Of a stretch of DNA of 64,000 bases, positions 44,770-56,982 are shown piece by piece. Positions within the stretch are counted from its first letter, which is position 1. The number at the start of each line of letters is the position of its first letter. The position numbers were made by a program, and so were the translations under genes. The stretch covers positions 92,501 through 156,500 of the forward strand of contig JAMWET010000580.1 of assembly GCA_024036415.1 (NCBI GenBank), given 5' to 3'. Source of the DNA: Prochilodus magdalenae. Lineage: Eukaryota > Chordata > Actinopteri > Characiformes > Prochilodontidae. Under the pieces are notes generated by a model. The model saw only the letters and a program-made list of their open reading frames with translations. It was not told the DNA's origin and ran no database searches.

Positions 44770-47700
44770 GAGATTTTAGGAATCATTTTCAATGAACATT
44801 TATATAAATAGGTAAAGAAGTATTGATAAAAAGTACTGCTACTGTAGTGATACCATGCTAAAGAAAACAATTCAGGTAAAAGCAAATAATTAGTTTACAG
44901 TTAAACCATCTTAATATCTGAGTTTACACAGTTTGAATGGAATTGCTCTCACTGAAGCAGATTTGGCATGAGGAAGGCCACTGTGGCTAGTTAAGATATT
45001 GAGCTACTCAAATTCTTGAGTTGGCAAAATGATCATTATAGTATTTATGATGGGCTCATGTCTGAGAAACAACACATGGTAATTATTTCACTGTCTAAAA
45101 GGATACTATACAGGTATGTAGAGGACATTTCATGCATACTTTTCTCTAGCGTTAAATACATTTAGTTATAGTGACTTATATAAATTAACATAATAAATTA
45201 AGCCAAACTGCCGCAACTCCATCTCGCTCTCACTTGCCTCATAACATGTTCTTTTACCATATTATACATATATCACATATATCACAGCTCGAAACAATCA
45301 AAACACTGAAATCATACCAAACTGTGATAGTCAAACTGTCTTGTTTTATTATATACGTGTTTGACTCTTGTAAGTGGCTTATTCACTACGTATTAATCTT
45401 TATTTATTGTGAGCTTTTTTTAATACATAACTGGACACCTCTTATGTGCATCATGAATAACTGATTTATTAGTTGCTACACCTCACAATAATTGATTTCT
45501 TAATACCTTGTTATGCAAGTTACTGAACATAAACCTTCACCTTAATTCACATTTTATTAGTAGCATCAGGTTTACTGCCTTATCGGGGTTTATTGCAAGA
45601 TAATAAGGGTTTAATAAGTCACTAATACATCAGGATGTGTTCCATATAATTAAGCTGAGTCTTGGCCATCTTTGTAAAAAAGCTAATAATTAGTAATATT
45701 AATAAAATAATTCCATTTGATTTATGTGGGCTGCACATTTTCTTGCAAATTAGTCAAGGGTCTTCTTTGTCGAGGTAGATGCAAGACCTGTTTTTTTATA
45801 GATTTTGTGATCAACAGTTTCACATTCTGCAATTTGTGTGGTGAAAGCAATTGTTCCACAACATTACGGCAGTTGAATGCTTCTATCATAGTGTGCACCT
45901 TTCAAAAAAATGTCATCACCTAGTGGTATCATTTGAGAACCTCCTCAGGTCCTTGGGCTGAAAAAAAAAATAGACAACTGAAATGGATTTAACTTGCACT
46001 GCTTTTAAAGCTATGTAAAATTCATGCTGTCAGAATATGTTGATTATGGCTCAAAAAGAAAAGTCCAGCTCAATTGATATAGTGATGGAGATATTTTGAC
46101 GATAATTCACTAAAGTTTGAACTGCGTTCTCTTTTAATTATCTTTCAGTGCACTCACTATTTGCAGTTTCTTAAGCCCAGACCAAAGCAGGAACACACAG
46201 CAACGTAGTTCCAGTTCAGAGTGAACAATGATGTTAACTAATGTTAACAAACTTATATGAAAAAAAAGATTTTAGTTGAATTTAAATTATTACCAATTTA
46301 ATTGCCCTTTAATTATTGCATGCAAATAAGAATTAAAATGGCCAAATTGCTACCAAGCTGTCAGTAGCAAGTACCTTTCAGTTGGTGAGAGACAAAACTG
46401 AAGCTCAAATAAGCAACATTGCTCATTGCTACCCTCTAAAACACAGGGTCCCAATGCCATTCTCAAACCAAGGTTTTCATACAATTAGGTACACCTAATC
46501 TATTACAGTCACAAATATGGTGCTTCAAGGATGTACACAATTTAAATGTATGGGTTGTACATAATTAACATACGCAATGTTAAATGCTTGTTGCTACTTT
46601 TCACTGTAACTGTCCCTGACTTAAAAATTCAATGCATGGTGTTTTCAACACAGGTACACCTAACGGTATATTATGCTTAGTAGTCAATTAGTGTACATTA
46701 CATCATGTGTACCTCATATAAGGGAGGCAAAGGTTAGGTAGGTAAGGTTAAATTTAAAATCTGCTGTTTTTTTTATTATACCTGAAGAACTCTGGATTCA
46801 AAACCTTTTCCAAAAATGTAATAATAAAAAAAAGTTAAATTACTGGGACTAGTTTTAGTTAAACTAGTCAAGTGGAGCAAACAGATACATATATTTTGCG
46901 TATATGTCATAATGTACAATCTAAAGTCATTTATACATTCAACCTAATTACATTGTGCAGCTAAGATTTCAACCATGAAACTACATTATTTTTATCCTAC
47001 AAAATAATCCCACATTATTTACTACACAAATGAAAGCTGTCATCCTTTTGAGAGTTTGAATGATTACATGCATGAAGTATTTAAAAAAAAGTTAAATAGT
47101 TAAAAAAAAAACAACTAAACATTATAAAAAGAAAGATGTGAAAGTTTTAAAACATTGGAAAGATTTCAAAGGTTATTTAATGTAAATCATGTATTTTATT
47201 TTGTTCATGTATTTTTTCACGTATATATGTTGGTATTTCATGTGAATGTAAATTGTTATTCAGTGGTAAAGGACTTTTTAATTTATTATTTTTTTCATGT
47301 TTCTGAGTTTAGGTAACAGAGGTGCACCAAGCAATTCTAGAATGAGCCAAATATTTAGGTTCCATTGTTTGCATTACCCTACCGGCATTTCATTGAGATG
47401 CATGTTGTTTTGGAATCAGACAGACTGCTGCTTTCCAAATTAAGCTTAACCATAGGCCTATCAAACTAATATAACATTATAACATGGTAAGTCGATTGCA
47501 GTTCCTTCGCATGATTGCTATATCTGCTTATCTAAGCTCCAGCTGTGTCTTTCATCAATTGTGAGGTGCTCAGCATCAGCCAATAAGAAACAAGACAATT
47601 TACGCTGGTAGGCCCTAAATAAAAAAAGTATATATATAACTAAATAATCAATCATGAATGTTTATACAGAATGACTGTTTATTACCAGGTCGATTTTCTG

Positions 47701-48230
47701 AGCGTGACAGGCCTGACTGTGTTACGCACATAGTTAATGACTCATTTTGGTCACACTCCTTGATTACGAATGTAAACAGAATGTTCTGCCCTATCCTGCA
47801 GTGCAGGTTTAAGGATAACCTTTCTGTGATGCACTTAGACACCTCTTGATTTGCAACTACAGGTAAAAGAATGTTTTTCCAGGACATGTTGCTGCAGTGC
47901 ATGACAAAATAATGTGTGTAGTGCTGGTGCTTTTGAAACTATTCTTACAATGAGAAATACCAACATGTCCAAGCAGCTACTCAGTTGTGCATTTGAAGTT
48001 TCTTATGCTGCTCCTCTGTTCCTCATTTTCAGTTTTGATACTTTGGCAACGCACAGTGACAGATAGCACACTCGTGGAAATGTGCATGACTTAAAACCAT
48101 GAAATTATTAAAAATTTATATTTATTTATATATATAGATAGAGATAAATGAGAAGTATCAACAGAGTTATGTGCTTTAGTTTCCTCTGTGCTAAAGTAAA
48201 AAGGCTTCAATTTGTGTTATGTTTTCGTAT
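44770..48230. other. AT-rich intergenic stretch
   Basis: I see no exon, RNA gene or well-defined mobile element. All open frames are below 90 codons and lack family features. Confidence 0.5.
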
Positions 48231-48239
48231 TTAAACCTG

Positions 48240-48338
48240 CCTGACTGGTTTTGAGGGAGGAGCTACTGTGCAGGCGACCTTTATGCAGCTCTCAACTAAA
48301 CCCTCAACGAAAGTATTTTCTCACCAGCCGTCATACAG
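48240..48338 (+). promoter_or_regulatory. Candidate 5' non-coding exon of the GIMAP copy 2 gene
   Basis: A GC-richer segment in AT-rich surroundings, ending tcatacag followed by a good donor gtaagg at 48339. Its position upstream of the start exon at 50362 makes it a candidate first exon and promoter. This rests on base composition and one splice signal only. Confidence 0.35.
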
Positions 48339-49149
48339 GTAAGGACTGTTTTGATTCAGTTTACACTTTTCAAGAATTCTGTGAATATTAACCTTGAAAG
48401 TCCATTAAAGCAAAGCTTTAATAAAAGCTTATGATCTTTTTCTACAACAGAAACACAACAAACATATTTGTGCTCAGAATTAGCAGTTAAGTTCAGACGC
48501 AGTTGTGTTTGTGGTCCTTGGTGCAACTCTGGGTGACGGGTTCCTGTAAGCTGAATAAAAAGTTAATTAATAAGTTCCACTGGGGTCCAAAAAACAAGAC
48601 AATCATCAACCTGTGCTGGGCATCAGCCTTTATTAAAAACCCTCCTTAATTAGTGGGCAAAAAAATCACAGCATGCCTAGCTAAGGCATATAACTAGCAC
48701 ACTAAATTTATGTAAGGGTTAAGTGTTAGAGCTGTGTGTGTAGCTCATGGCCACCAGCAGGAGGCCTGACCAGTGCAGTAGAGAAAAAAACTCCAATCCC
48801 CAGAATCTCCAGCAGTAATAAAGCACTGACCAGGTGTACCTGTGTGGCACGGTGTAAATACCCAGCCCAAATGGCTGCTCACTGTTACACTTTTTAGAGG
48901 GGTGAATGGTAAGGTAAAACAGAAAAGAAAGAAAAGGAAATGCTTAAAGAAATGAGCCTGAAAAAAGACCAATGGGTATGGCTGTCCACTCGAGGCCTCC
49001 CACTGCGGGGCCTTTTGCGTAAGTTGGCAAACAAGTTTATTGGTAAGTGTGGCTCCTGTGCCCAGGGCCCAGCCCCCTCCCCCTTGCCATGCATTTGGGA
49101 AGGGCCTGGTTACCTTATGGTCCATGTTCGGTGAGATGACTGCCTCCAT

Positions 49150-49860
49150 AAGTCAGGGCATGGTCTAACATGAGCAGAGAGTCAACTTTGGTCCATATCG
49201 TATCCCCTGGCCCAGGTCTGCATTTCCCAGTTACCCTAACCTGGGCTTCTCAGAAATGTGCCTCCCTAAAAGCCTTTATGGATTCCGGAGCCTTTTCCAG
49301 ACACCACCTAGATCGGGTTCCCAAAATATACTGGGACCTCTGTGAGGTATTCTGAAAGGAACAAACCTGACCATATGACCAAGAAAGCCTTTATTACCCC
49401 CACTGGGCATTATGGGTACTGCATAATGCTTTTTGGGCTTATAAATGCCCCATGCAGTTTCCCAACATATCATTAATGACGTGCTTCTAGAGGCCCTAGA
49501 TTGCTACATGTATGTCTATCTCGACAACATCTTGATATATAGTTTTGTGAGGAATTTTATCTCCATGGAGGTGCCCCTCAACACCCTAACTCGAAAGACC
49601 CTGAGGCCTTTCCCTTGGTCCACAAAGGTGCAAAAGAGATTAACCTTGTCCCTGGTTTTGCAATTGCCGGACCCCAACTGTTTGTCATCGAGGTAGATGC
49701 ATCTGATGTAGGTGTGGGAGTGGTACTCTCCCAATGTCTAGAAGGGCTGGTGGATCCGGGTAAAGAAACTCCAAGCCCAAACCTCTGCTATGCATCGTGC
49801 TTTGCAGCAGTGGGAATGCTAAGGTAAAAGAGAAAAGAAAAGAAATAAAAAACCAGAAAA
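49150..49860 (+). mobile_element. Ty3/gypsy pol fragment
   Basis: Near 49421-49560 a reverse transcriptase segment reads LINAPCSFP and then YVYLDNILIYS (YLDD-type catalytic box with the second Asp changed to Asn). An RNase H start, IEVDASDVGVGVVLSQ, is near 49688-49738. Stops and deletions break the frame. Flanks carry short A/G-rich runs (about 48910 and 49824). Confidence 0.8.
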
Positions 49861-49886
49861 GAAACTGCCTGAAAAAAGAAGGGAGA

Positions 49887-50401
49887 AAAAGTTGGTCAGA
49901 TCAGATGTACAAGTAAGTTGGGTTTTGGTTTTGCGTGCATGTGTAAAATCCTGGGAATTTAGAACTTAGAATTTTATCTGGCATGCTTAGGAATTTCTCT
50001 CAAGAGGAGGAATTTTTGGAATGTTCACTATAAGACAAGACACTGTCTGTGTAAGGCGAAAGAGAAGAGCTTTACATTAAACTACATGCATGGTTCCTAA
50101 TTCCACACAGCAGTGTATAGTTTCTGAAATTCTGTGGATAGACTGTTACTGTTTAAGTGTATATTTTGGTTTAGCCAAAAACACATTCACTTCTTCACTC
50201 ATACATCAGGTCATGGCAGGTTGAGAATGACTGTTCATAATATGCTTTAACTTTTTTAGGCACCATTATTTTGGCCAGCCCTCCTGTATATACTCTTCTA
50301 GTATAGAGAATTAGGGTCAGTCTTTCTGTGGTCCTTGACTTCTTCAAGGCATGAGGCTGAGATGGCCAAAGCTGATGTTTTCTGGGGCTATGATGTAATA
50401 G
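49887..50401 (+). repeat. Duplicate of the GIMAP exon tail, intron and start exon
   Basis: Closely matches 52600-53115. It starts with the last bases of a GIMAP exon (cagatcagat-tacaagtaagttggg) and ends with the start exon used by copy 2. The GIMAP GTPase exon that should precede it is missing and replaced by the Ty3/gypsy fragment, so a former GIMAP copy has been lost here. Confidence 0.85.
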
Positions 50402-52612
50402 GTAAGATCAGTTGTCTCCAACTGAAAAAAGAGGGGAGAAAAAGGAGAGAAAGGAAAAGGAGAAGGCAAAAAGAAAAAAAAGTTGAAAAAGAAAAGCCTG
50501 AAAAAGGGAGGAAAATAAAAGGCTCAAAAGGTACATAATGCATTTCAACCCCTTGTTCCACATTCTACTATGCAGCCTCAGTGGCAGTAATAGCATGTTG
50601 GTCTGTGGTCACCCATGTGACCAGTTTAAATCTGGCTGGTTGGCCATGTCAGCCATCACAAGCACCACACACACTTATTCAGGTTTTAACACTGAGTTAA
50701 GTATATAAAACAAATAAAAACCTTTTGCTCTTTTGGGTCCACTGCCTCACTAAACCATAGTAGTTCAGGTTTACATTGTAAGTAGATTTTTTACACTAAG
50801 AAAGTAGGGCTTTACTGTATATATAACCTGCTGTATGTGGCTTGTAGGAGAGAAATGGAGAGGATGGCTGCCAATGACCTGAGTCTTTCTGTGGGAAATG
50901 GAAGAAGAAAATAATAAATCTTGTAATAAAACAGTGCAAAAATGGGTAAGTGGATTTTTACGATTATTAAAAACAAAAATTGAAATGAATCTCAAACATA
51001 TGAAATAGACTATGGATTGTCTGCAGAGCAGTATGGCTATACTTTTTCATTTTTGTCTTTCATGATAATAATATAGATACATAATACAGGCAAATTTATT
51101 TGGACACCTGACTATCACACTTACATGAGCTTGTTTGGCATTGACTTATCACACCAGACAACATGTTTTTACTGCTTCAGGTTCTGATGGCTTTACATAG
51201 TCTGACTCATTTCCAAGCGCATGCTTACATATAGAAATTATGTCCTTCAAGAGTGTCCACATACACACGTCATCGTTTGACAATGGGAAAGAAGTTTGGT
51301 CGCACATATGACGTAATCAAGGACCGACCTTATTGCTGTACCTGACTGACCCAACAGCCACAATTGCAGACATCCAGTGAGCAGTGATGTCCTCCATGAG
51401 TCATCCTGTTAATGCAGCAACATTGGCAGACGTCGCAGCCATACAGGATGAACGGTTGTTGTCACATGCCACACGTCCAGAAAGCCTAGTGTCACTCCAC
51501 CTCCACCCCTACCGCACCCTTTTCAGGAACTGTGTGTGGATATTCAAGCTGCATGGGATGAATTATCCTAGGACACCATTAGGAACCTCTACAGCTCCAT
51601 ACCGAGACGTCTGGCATGTTGGGTTAGCAAACACGGCGGCCCGATGCCATACTGAGAGACAGACTTCTGTATGTGTAGCTCAATAAATATTGATCATATC
51701 AGTCTAAATTTATCATCAGTTATTGATCCTGGTCACCTTTATCTTCCTTCCCAATACCACCGCACACCCACACCTCCTTCTGGGTGCAGCTGTTCTTTTG
51801 ATGATGAGGGTATATTTGCCATAGTGTATGAGCATTATTTTACCATTTATTGTATTCTATAAAGTATTTGTACTGTGAACAGGTAGCATTTGTGATTACT
51901 TTTATAATTATATATTGTTTTTAATGGCTCTGGCTTTTTCCCCTAGCAGGTGATAAAGACCATCATATCAGCCTGAGGATTGTGCTGCTGGGGAGCGTAT
52001 ATGCTGGGAAGAGTTCAGCAGGAAACACCATCCTGAACAGAGAGGAGTTTGAGTTAAAGAGAACTGCTCAGTGTGTGAAGAGACAGGGAGAAGTAGCAGG
52101 GAGACACATCACTGTGGTTGAAGCTCCAGGATGGTGGATTAATAGGCCTGTAGAGGAGAGCACTGAGTTACTGAAACAGGAGATTGTGCTCAGTGTGTCT
52201 CTGTGTCCTCCAGGACCTCACTGTCTGCTGTTGGTCATACGTCTGGACAGACAATTTCAAGAGAACAGCAGAAGAATATTAGAGCAACACTTGAAACATC
52301 TCACTGATACAGTCTGGAGTCACAGTATACTGCTGTTCACTCGTGGAGACTATCTGGGAGACACACCGATAGAGCAGCACATTGAGAGTGAAGGGAAGGA
52401 GCTCCAGTGGCTGGTGGAGAAATGTGGGAACAGGTATCATGTTCTCAACAATAAGAACAGGAGTGATGACACTCAGGTCACAGAGCTGCTGGAGAAGATA
52501 GAGGAGATGGTGGAAGCAAACAGTGGACGCCATTTTGAAATGGACAGAAAGATTCTACAGGTTGAGCAAGAGAGGATGATGACAGTGCAGAAACAGCAGA
52601 TCAGATCTACAA
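50362..52612 (+). CDS. GIMAP GTPase copy 2 (two exons)
   Basis: Exon 50362-50401 (MAKADVFWGYDVI plus one base, donor gtaaga) joins exon 51950-52612 (acceptor ctagcag, donor gtaagt at 52613) in phase 1. The protein has an intact P-loop GSVYAGKSSAGN, EAPGWW in the G3 position and LFTRGDYLGDT in the G4 position, and a Gln/Glu-rich helical tail. It is very similar to copies 1 and 3 at base level, which points to recent duplication or gene conversion. The end is in phase 1, so further exons must follow. One option is the copy 3 GTPase exon at 58969, giving a two-GTPase GIMAP8-like protein. Reading through the donor stops at 52671. Confidence 0.8.
51085..51300. repeat. Dispersed repeat shared with 58490-58850
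   Basis: Both contain tatttgga-ac-tgactatcacactt and further similar words, and both lie upstream of a GIMAP GTPase exon. Likely a DNA transposon remnant that was duplicated with the gene unit or inserted twice. Confidence 0.55.
51360..51650 (+). mobile_element. Tc1-like transposon remnant
   Basis: It contains ctccatgagtcatcctgtt, also seen at 41115 and in part at 61960, and the transposase tail region found at 38200-38330 (attcaagctgcatggga, aggacaccattaggaacctc). Frames are broken. Confidence 0.7.
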
Positions 52613-53067
52613 GTAAGTTGGGTTTTTTGGTTTTGCGTGCATGTGTAAAATCATGGGAATTTAGAACTTAGAATTTTATCTGTCATGCTTAGGAATGTCT
52701 CTCAAGAGGAGGAATTTTTGGAATGTTCCTTTGTGGCAAGACACTGTCTGTGTATTGCGAAAGAGAAGAGCTTTACATTAAACTGCATGCATTTCATGGT
52801 TCCTAATTCCACACAGCAGTGTATAGTTTCTGAAATTCTATGGATAGACTGTTACTGTTTAAGTGTATATTTTGATTTAGCCAAAAACACATTCACTTCT
52901 TCACTCATACATCAGGTCATGGCAGGTTGAGAGTGACTGTTCATAATATGCTTTAACTTTTTTAGGCACCATTATTTTGGCCAGCCCTCCTGTATTTACT
53001 TTTCTAGAGTAGAGAATTAGGGTCTGTCTTTGTGTGGTTTTTGACTTCTTCAAGGCATGAGGCTGAG

Positions 53068-53115
53068 ATGGCTCAAGCTGCCCATGTGATGTTTTCTGGG
53101 GCTATGATGTAATAG
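53068..53115 (+). pseudogene. Broken copy of the GIMAP start exon
   Basis: It matches 50362-50401, but 8 extra bases (gcccatgt) after the fourth codon shift the frame and bring a stop before the donor gtaaga at 53116. It lies between GIMAP copies 2 and 3, where a start exon for copy 3 would be expected. Confidence 0.8.
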
Positions 53116-53369
53116 GTAAGATCTCCAGTTACAAGGCAGTGGAAGTGTGCCTTGAGAGTGTGTCAGCTTCAATAAGCTTCCTACCTTTAACATACTCTGT
53201 GCTAAATCTCATCAGTTGCAAAAGTAGCCATTCTAAACCAAAGACCTTATTCTGGCCAGCTTGGATATTAACACCATTTGACCCGTACAGGTATTTTGTC
53301 AACTTTTACCATGCCCAGATCACAGCCAAGTACATTTCAATTTGTGAATATCTAGTTTCTGTACATCAT

Positions 53370-53870
53370 AGTTCTAGAGCTGTATTGTAAATGGCAGGGA
53401 GCTGTACACCAATGATGTACTAAGCAGTCTTCTCCACTTTTGGTCAGGACATTTGGTGGTGCATCGATGGATGTTTATGAGGATCTGTGGAGACAAATTG
53501 TCCTTCTTTAGTTTCCTAAGGATGTACAGATGTTGCTGCCCCTTCCTAACCAAGTGTGAAGTTTTGAGGGTATTTGACAAATTTACAGAGATGCAGACTC
53601 CTAGGAACTTAAAGCTGAAGACATGCTGTTCCTCAGTACTATTGGTTTAGCCAGGGAAGTGTGTGGAGCTCTTGGCTTTCCTGTAGTCCACAATGAGGAA
53701 TTTGGTTTTGTCTATGCTGAGGGTGAGGTTGTTGGATTTACATCAGGCAGCCAGGTACTGGATCTTCTCAACGTAGGCTGATTTGTCGTCATCTCTGATG
53801 TGGCTGACCACTGTGATATTGCCTACCAATTTGATGATGTTGGATGTGACTGGACGAATGCAGTTGTTGG
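53370..53870 (-). mobile_element. LINE fragment, minus strand
   Basis: Minus-strand translation gives NTLKTSHLVRKGQQHLYILR and the following RRC-like end, as in the C-terminal part of fish LINE ORF2. The adjoining sequence to 53870 also fits the reverse of a LINE (rigid phrases around ATCATCAAGTTGGTAGGCAA-like sequence). It is 5'-truncated and broken. Confidence 0.6.
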
Positions 53871-54060
53871 GGAACTGTAAGGGGCCGCCCGCGGCGTGGT
53901 CCTCCCGCCACCAGAGATTGAGGAGACCTGGTTACTGCCCTTATAAGAACTGCCCAAGGTTCAGATGATGCGAAGTCTTAATCCATTTCAAACCACGCCA
54001 GGGTTGGTAGTACAGCTTGTACATGCTCCTAGTTGAAAAAAAGAAAAGAAAGATCGAAAG

Positions 54061-56790
54061 AAAAGAAAAGAACTACTAGTTTGCTTACCAGCCATCTTGG
54101 GTCCTCTCCCTCGAGGCTGCTGTCAGTTTCTTCCCCTTTGTTTTGTTTGAGAAAATTATTTTAGTTTCAAAGCTCAGAAGATACTTGTTCTCCTTTCCTG
54201 AGTATCTTCCTGTTTAGTTTTATGATGAGTGCCTGCAGTTTGATTGTCTTCTTTCTTTCTGTTTGTTTTCGGCACCTTTGTTCTCGTTTTCCCGCCATTC
54301 CTTTGCCGTTTGTTTATAAGGCCGGGCATTGGCCTGGGCCACGGCCTTGTGGAAGAGCAAGAACACTGCCTGTCCTCTACAGTGTTTACAGCAGCCATGA
54401 GAAGAACCTTTGATGGTCCTGTGCGGGGTCGTGAAGCAGCCACGGCCTTGCTAAAAAATCCATTAGGGTTCCCTCTCTGTTGCCGATTACACCACTGACT
54501 TCCGCACCTTGGCCGCAGAGAGTAGATGGAACCCGGAGGCCCTGGGGGCTATGTACCAGCAGGGCCTCAATGAGGACCTCAAAGATGAGCTGGCCACTCG
54601 TGATCCCCCAAACACATTGAAGGACCTGTACGAGCTTGCGATCAAGCTCGACAACAGGATATGAGAATGTCGTAGGGCCAGTAAGAGAACAAATTGGGGA
54701 GCTCGTTTTACTGCCTCTTCTCCCAGATAGTATGTCTCAGCAGCCCCTGGGGCCCCAGAGCCGGTACAGATTGATCGTGCCCATCTGACTCCTCAGGAGG
54801 TTGAGCTACGCCATAGACGGTAATCCCCTTAAGTCTGGAGCAATCAAAAGACAGAACAAACCGATTCTTGTGCAAGTCGGCCTGCACAGCGAACGGTTGT
54901 CTTTCTTTCTCACTCAAGCCCCTGACCTGCTGGTTATCCTGGGGTATTCCTGGTTGCAAAGGCATAACCCCCAAATTGACTGGTTATCCCGGTCTATTCG
55001 TCAATGGGGGCCACATTGCCAAGGATCCTGCTTACGATCCAAGGCTGATAGGGTCTCTTCAGGGGTTGCTAATAATTCTGCAGACCTCAGTAAAGTGCTG
55101 GTAGCCTATCATGATCTCAGGGAGGTCTTTAGCAAGCGAAAGAGGGAGGTCTTGCCTCCTCACAGAGCTTTCGATTGTGCCATTGACCTACTTTCGGGTA
55201 CATCACCTCAAAGAGGGCATCTGTGCTCTCTTTCTGGCCCTGAGAAGACAGCCATGGAAAGGTACATTCAGTAGGCCTTAGCTCAAGGCTTTATACGGCC
55301 AGCCACCTCCCCTGCTGGAGCAGGATTCTTCTTTGTGGGGAAGAAGGACGGGGGCCTACGTCCCTGCATTGATTATAGAGGCTTCAGTAAAATAACTGTC
55401 AAGGATCGTTACCCTCTGCCCTCATGACTACAGCATTTGAGGCATTACAGCAGGCTTCTATATTTACTAAATTAGACCTCTGCAGTGCCTACAACCTCGG
55501 GAGGATTAGGCAGGGGGATGAGTGGAAGACAGCTTTCATAATGCCCACTGGCCACTATGAATACCTGGTGATGCCTTTTGGTCTGATGAATGCTTCAGTC
55601 GTCTTCCAACGACTCATTAATGAGGTTCTTCATGAGGCCCTTGGCCTCTATGCCTTTGTCTATTTGGATGATATCCTTATCTTTAGTAGGACCACTACGG
55701 AACATGTTTCTCATGTATGCTGGGTCCTACAACTACTCCTGGAGAACCACCTCTAATGTGAAACTGGAGACATCCTAGTCCCACGTACCCTCTGTACAAA
55801 TTTCTTGGGTTTATGGTCTCCAGGGGTAGCCTGGCTATGGATTCATCTAAACTAAAGGCAGTGGCTGAGTGGCCTCGTCCCACCTCGCTCCGCCTTGTCC
55901 AACGCTTCTTGGGCTTCGCCAATTTCTATCTGTGTTTCATTCGAGGGTTTGGGTCGGTTGCAGCGGCGCTCACTGCCCTGACAAGGAAAGAACCAGGTCC
56001 ATTTCGGTGGACCGATGCAGCTCAGAAAGCATTTGAAGAGCTCAAGCAGAGGCTCACATACGCCACCTACCAGACCCAGAGCTACCGTTTGTAGTGGAGG
56101 TTGATGCTTCTGAAGTAGGGGTCGATGCTCTTGTCAGGACCAAAAATTGCACCCCTGTGCCTACTTCTCCCATCGGTTATCGCAGGCAGAGCGCAACTAT
56201 GATGTGGGTAACCGAGAGTTCTTGGCCATTAAGATGGTTTTGGAGGAATGGAGGCACTGGCTTGAGGGGGCCAAACATCCATTCTTGGTCTAGACGGACC
56301 ACAAGAACCTATCCTATATTCAAGGGGCCAAACGACTGAACCCCAGACAGGTCAGGTGGGCCTTGTTTTTCAGCCGGTTTGCGTTTACCCTCTCCTACCG
56401 TCCAGGTACCAAGAATGCCAAGCCAGATGCTCTCTCTCGACAGTGAGAGGTTTCTCCTGCCCCACCCACTGCCCCCATTATTCATCCAGAACGCATATTG
56501 GCCCCACTTTGTTGGGGGATAGAGGACTCGGTTCGGTTCAGACCCTGGAGGGGGCCCAGTCAACAGCCTCTATGTCCCAACGTCAGTCAGGAAGAGGGTG
56601 ATGCAGTGGGGGCATGCCACTGGACATCCAGGCACTACCTGTACCCGGGAGTTCATCCAAAGGTGATTTTGGTGGGCCAACCAAAAAAAAAGAAAGAAAA
56701 GAACTACTTGCTCACCAGCCATCTTGGGTCCTCTCCCTCAAAGCTGCTGTCAGTTTCTTCCCCTTTGTTTTGTTTGAGAAAATTATTTTA
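54061..56790 (+). mobile_element. Truncated Ty3/gypsy retrotransposon with flanking direct repeats
   Basis: About 100 bases at 54061-54162 recur at about 56690-56790 (accagccatcttgggtcctc and gtttcttcccctttgttttg), consistent with parts of two LTRs. Between them, in order and in several broken frames, are a gag-like segment (about 54480-54660), a protease-like region, reverse transcriptase, RNase H and a short remnant that may be the start of the integrase region. A complete integrase is missing, so the element is internally deleted. Confidence 0.85.
54480..56640 (+). pseudogene. Ty3/gypsy gag-pol remnant
   Basis: The gag part has EALGAMYQQGLNEDLKDEL near 54532-54590. Reverse transcriptase has [11 protein letters not shown] near 55461-55495, MPFGLMNA near 55570-55595 and the catalytic box YLDDIL near 55660-55680. 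The RNase H/connection part has FLGFANFY near 55900-55930, a VDASEVGV stretch near 56094-56120 and an AKPDALSRQ end near 56415-56443. Stops and frameshifts occur about every 300 bases. Confidence 0.85.
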
Positions 56791-56826
56791 CACTTTGTTT
56801 ATATTAAAGCTGTGCCAGCTTCACTT

Positions 56827-56905
56827 CCGCATCCGCTGTGGTGTAGCTGTTAGCGCGTTCGCCTCCCACACCAAAGATCGCTGGTTCAAATCCGGGTCCA
56901 TGTAT
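56827..56905 (+). repeat. tRNA-derived SINE head
   Basis: gtggtgtagctgttagcgcg resembles a tRNA A-box region, and ggttcaaatcc is a good B box about 40 bases later. The anticodon and acceptor stems do not close convincingly, and the sequence runs on into unrelated text, so a SINE head is more likely than a functional tRNA. Confidence 0.55.
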
Positions 56906-56982
56906 ATCTGATTTGTTTCCCGTTGCGTGACATCTGCATTTGAGTCCACCCTGGTGGAGGTTTCCATCAGGTGTGAAATATA

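Noticed and set aside
48745..49149. A 134-codon minus-strand frame
   Set aside because: It lies next to retroelement sequence, shows no domain, and its start and end do not match any splice pattern.
56827..56905. Functional tRNA gene
   Set aside because: The B box is good, but the anticodon arm and acceptor stem do not pair convincingly, and the element continues like a SINE.
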